Assembly: GCA_038528965.1 (NCBI GenBank)
Contig: JBCBEC010000038.1
Span: 6,912-70,911 of the forward strand
Reading direction: 5' to 3'
DNA: 64,000 nt
From: Lewinella sp038528965
Lineage (GTDB): Bacteria > Bacteroidota > Bacteroidia > Chitinophagales > Saprospiraceae
Made by a program: the position numbers and the translations under genes. Positions 62,040-64,000 of the stretch are shown here, one piece after another. The notes under the pieces were generated by a model. That model worked only from the letters and a program-made list of their open reading frames with translations. It ran no database searches and was not told where the DNA came from. Each line of letters begins with the position of its first letter. Positions within the stretch are counted from its first letter, which is position 1.

Positions 62040-62068
62040 GATTATCCCATTTTATCAAAACTAGTAAT

Positions 62069-63424
62069 ATGCAATACGCTAAATATAAATCCGTGCTGCT
62101 CCCAGTGTTGATGCTTCTGGGGATGGCACAAGCATACGGCCAATGTGCCGATCCTGATGCGAGCATTTGGGAAAATACCTGGCATTCCTGCGAAGAGGCG
62201 GCCAGCCCTAATTCCGATCGTGGCGACGGACATTGGGTACAATACGACTTCGGTCAAATCTATACCCTTTCCACCACTCATGTCTGGAATGCCAATGCCG
62301 CTGATCGACTTACAGAGGGCTTTCGCGAAGTGGTAGTCGACTATTCATTGGATGGTGAGGAATGGCTGACGCTGGATACCGTCAGCTTCGAACAGGGTAC
62401 TGGCCAGGCAACCTATGGTGGTTTTTCTGCTTTTGATTTCGCCGGAGACTCTGCTCGCTACGTTTTGCTAACCGCCTTAAGCAATTACGGTCACCCGACC
62501 TGCTACGGGCTTGCCGAGGTGAAATTCAATCTCACCTTAAATATGTCCGGTGACCCTGGTGAAGGCGACGACGATGATGAGGAAGAGTGCTATGCTCCCA
62601 CCTTCTCAACTGCTTTTGTGCTGAATTCAGAAGAAGTATTCATCCTCTGGGAGTACGTTGGAGGGGCAGAACAAATTACATTCCGTTACCGCGAAGAAGG
62701 CGGAGAATGGATAGAAGTAGAACTCGAAGAGGAGGAACCGGAGGCTTATTTGGAAGACCTGGATCCGGAAACAACCTACGAGTATCAGATTGGCATTGTA
62801 TGCCCTGAGGACGATTTAGGCTACGGTCAAATTTTTTCCTTCACAACTACGTCTGAATTGGAAGAGTGTGAAGCACCACTGGTGTCCGATTGGATCTATT
62901 TCGAAGACGAGGATTATCTTTTGATCTCTTGCAATGAGGTGCCGGATGCGGAGGGTTACATTTTGCGTTTCCGTGCAGAAGGTAGCGACGATGCTTGGCA
63001 AGAAATCCAAAGCGAAGAGAATTTCTGGGGCATTGATGAGTTTGATGGAGAAATAATTTATGAGTATCAAGTCAGTGCTATTTGCCCAGACGGTGCTACC
63101 GAGTTTTCCGAACTCTTCACCCTTAATATTGACGATCTGGTAGATACGCAAGATTTAATTGCAGCTGCTGATTTACGACTTTTCCCCAATCCAACACGGG
63201 ATGTGGTGAACCTGGCTGTAACTACACCAGATAGCGGGCAACTAAGCATTCAGATTTACAACTTGATGGGCCAATTGGTGCTACAAGAAATACATCAAGT
63301 TAGTAGCGGCCGCCAAGGCTTAGTACTACCAACAAGGAAACTAAGTTCTGGAGTCTATACGGTAAATGTGTATCAAGAGGGGAGTGGCCCGTTGGGGGTT
63401 CACAAGCTAATAGTGGCCAAGTAA
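62069..63424 (+). CDS. Discoidin-like/fibronectin III secreted protein with T9SS sorting domain
   Basis: 451 residues: signal peptide (LLPVLMLLGMAQAYG), an N-terminal discoidin-type carbohydrate-binding-like domain (~25-155, WVQYDFGQIYTLSTTHVWN, WLTLDTVSFEQGTG), an acidic linker (DDDDEEE), two fibronectin type III-like domains (~175-355) and a T9SS sorting domain (LFPNPTRDVVNLAV...GVYTVNVYQEG). The product is very acidic. It ends the DUF1800/DUF1501 operon and may work with them on the cell surface. A terminator follows. Confidence 0.87.
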   Translation: MQYAKYKSVLLPVLMLLGMAQAYGQCADPDASIWENTWHSCEEAASPNSDRGDGHWVQYDFGQIYTLSTTHVWNANAADRLTEGFREVVVDYSLDGEEWLTLDTVSFEQGTGQATYGGFSAFDFAGDSARYVLLTALSNYGHPTCYGLAEVKFNLTLNMSGDPGEGDDDDEEECYAPTFSTAFVLNSEEVFILWEYVGGAEQITFRYREEGGEWIEVELEEEEPEAYLEDLDPETTYEYQIGIVCPEDDLGYGQIFSFTTTSELEECEAPLVSDWIYFEDEDYLLISCNEVPDAEGYILRFRAEGSDDAWQEIQSEENFWGIDEFDGEIIYEYQVSAICPDGATEFSELFTLNIDDLVDTQDLIAAADLRLFPNPTRDVVNLAVTTPDSGQLSIQIYNLMGQLVLQEIHQVSSGRQGLVLPTRKLSSGVYTVNVYQEGSGPLGVHKLIVAK

Positions 63425-63454
63425 CCCTTTTTTGAGTGCAAGACCGATTTGTGT

Positions 63455-63492
63455 GGTCCTGTGGCAAATCCCTTCCGCCGCAGGGCCTTTTT
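63455..63492 (+). terminator. Rho-independent terminator
   Basis: GGTCCTGTGGC pairs with GCCGCAGGGCC (two G-T pairs) around an 11-nt loop, followed by T5. Confidence 0.75.
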
Positions 63493-64000
63493 GTTTGGGG
63501 AAGGTTCGCGCTGTCGCGCTCACGGTGGTAGCTGGCAAGCTCGCGGGTGAAGCTCACTCCTTGCCTTCGCCGAAACGGCTACGTGCAGGCAGGGTCGTTC
63601 ACGGGAGAAACTCGCTTTGCTCGTAGGGTGATTTCTCTTCGTTCTTGGGGTTAGCTTTTGAACGCGTTAGAAAAGCTTGTTGTATTGGCAGTCCCAGTTA
63701 GATAGTGTTTATGAAAGAAGCTCTCTACGTTAGTCCAGCCCCTTGCCGCCGCAAAGGTAGTGAGCTGAAATCTCGAGTGGAGCGAGTTTCTCACAAGCAA
63801 AGCGAAAACTTACCGCGAACGATAGTGAGCTTATCCCGCGAGCATAGCGAGCTAACACCGCGAACGCAGTGAGCCTTAACCGCGAGCTTGCGAGCTCCAA
63901 CCGCGAACGCAGTGAGCTATTAACGTGAGCCCTTATGTTTGAAAAGAGTTCCAAGTCGAATAGCTAAATTGAAGTTGAGAAAGAATCAGTTAACTAAACT
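63493..64000. other. Intergenic DNA with short repeats, no supported gene
   Basis: GC-rich short repeats dominate. The tandem 21-22 bp array at 63810-63930 is listed separately. The frames seen here do not resemble proteins. Confidence 0.5.
63810..63930. repeat. Tandem 21-22 bp repeats with CCGCGAnCGnAGTGAGC core
   Basis: Five units (ACCGCGAACGATAGTGAGC, CCGCGAGCATAGCGAGC, ACCGCGAACGCAGTGAGC, ACCGCGAGCTTGCGAGC, ACCGCGAACGCAGTGAGC) are joined by TTA- or CTAA-type spacers, with a truncated sixth. Units 1, 3 and 5 are of one type (AACG-AGTGAGC) and 2 and 4 of another (AGC-GCGAGC), so they alternate. Confidence 0.75.

Overview
The window looks like a chromosomal segment of a marine or aquatic Bacteroidota bacterium, most likely of the Saprospiraceae/Lewinella type. 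Four things point that way: proteins ending in type IX secretion (T9SS) sorting domains, a giant SprB-repeat surface protein, an ECF sigma/FecR/TonB-receptor cassette, and -7 boxes of the Bacteroidota form TAnnTTTG. No phage, conjugative or insertion-sequence gene is visible. Assignments rest on reading the sequence and on remembered family signatures, not on searches.

Layout. 1-2.6 kb: a truncated secreted protein, a Crp/Fnr regulator and a broken beta-trefoil remnant. 2.6-9.3 kb: a ribose-centred catabolic island with an ADP-ribosylglycohydrolase-like lipoprotein, a PhyH dioxygenase, a nucleoside hydrolase, a LacI regulator, a ribokinase and a GRP-type sugar transporter. A near-perfect palindromic operator lies between the divergent lacI and rbsK genes. 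9.45-10.5 kb: an array of seven divergent tRNA genes. Three of them (Tyr, Ser-GCU, Cys) are interrupted at the same position, between T-stem and T-loop, by related structured inserts of 63-69 nt, and two with Leu anticodons have short variable loops. This is the most unusual part of the window. 11-20 kb: a ferredoxin-NADP reductase and a 2251-residue SprB-repeat protein, preceded by a 1 kb leader region with two related hairpin/terminator units. 20-24.8 kb: two MauG-like di-heme peroxidases with two MbnP-like lipoproteins and a DnaQ-type exonuclease. 24.8-33.3 kb: housekeeping and membrane genes (ApbE, DoxX, GT39, TerC, a PanF-like symporter with its small subunit, GNAT, methyltransferase, TrmD). 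33.6-42.5 kb: a TPR histidine kinase, ribosomal protein S16 with a long acidic tail, a candidate small RNA, an unknown 465-residue protein, a second symporter, a PRXL2-like protein and a CBS protein. 42.7-47.1 kb: the sigma/anti-sigma/TonB receptor cassette. 47.1-51.7 kb: a heptanucleotide repeat array, then a transglutaminase-7TM / ATP-grasp / small secreted protein / beta-barrel cluster. 52.1-57.6 kb: an AraC regulator with a second PhyH paralogue, an SDR, a Dabb lipoprotein and a symporter. 57.7-63.4 kb: a ThuA-like T9SS protein and a DUF1800/DUF1501/T9SS secretion cluster. 63.4-64 kb: repeat-rich DNA.

How the genes may work together. The 2.6-9.3 kb genes could cleave nucleosides or ADP-ribosyl compounds outside the cytoplasm, import ribose and phosphorylate it, under LacI control. 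The MauG/MbnP genes resemble the MbnH/MbnP pair, in which a di-heme enzyme oxidises a tryptophan of its partner. DUF1800 and DUF1501 proteins are commonly paired in Bacteroidota. Intergenic DNA carries many short-period repeats and dispersed GTAC-rich inverted repeats.
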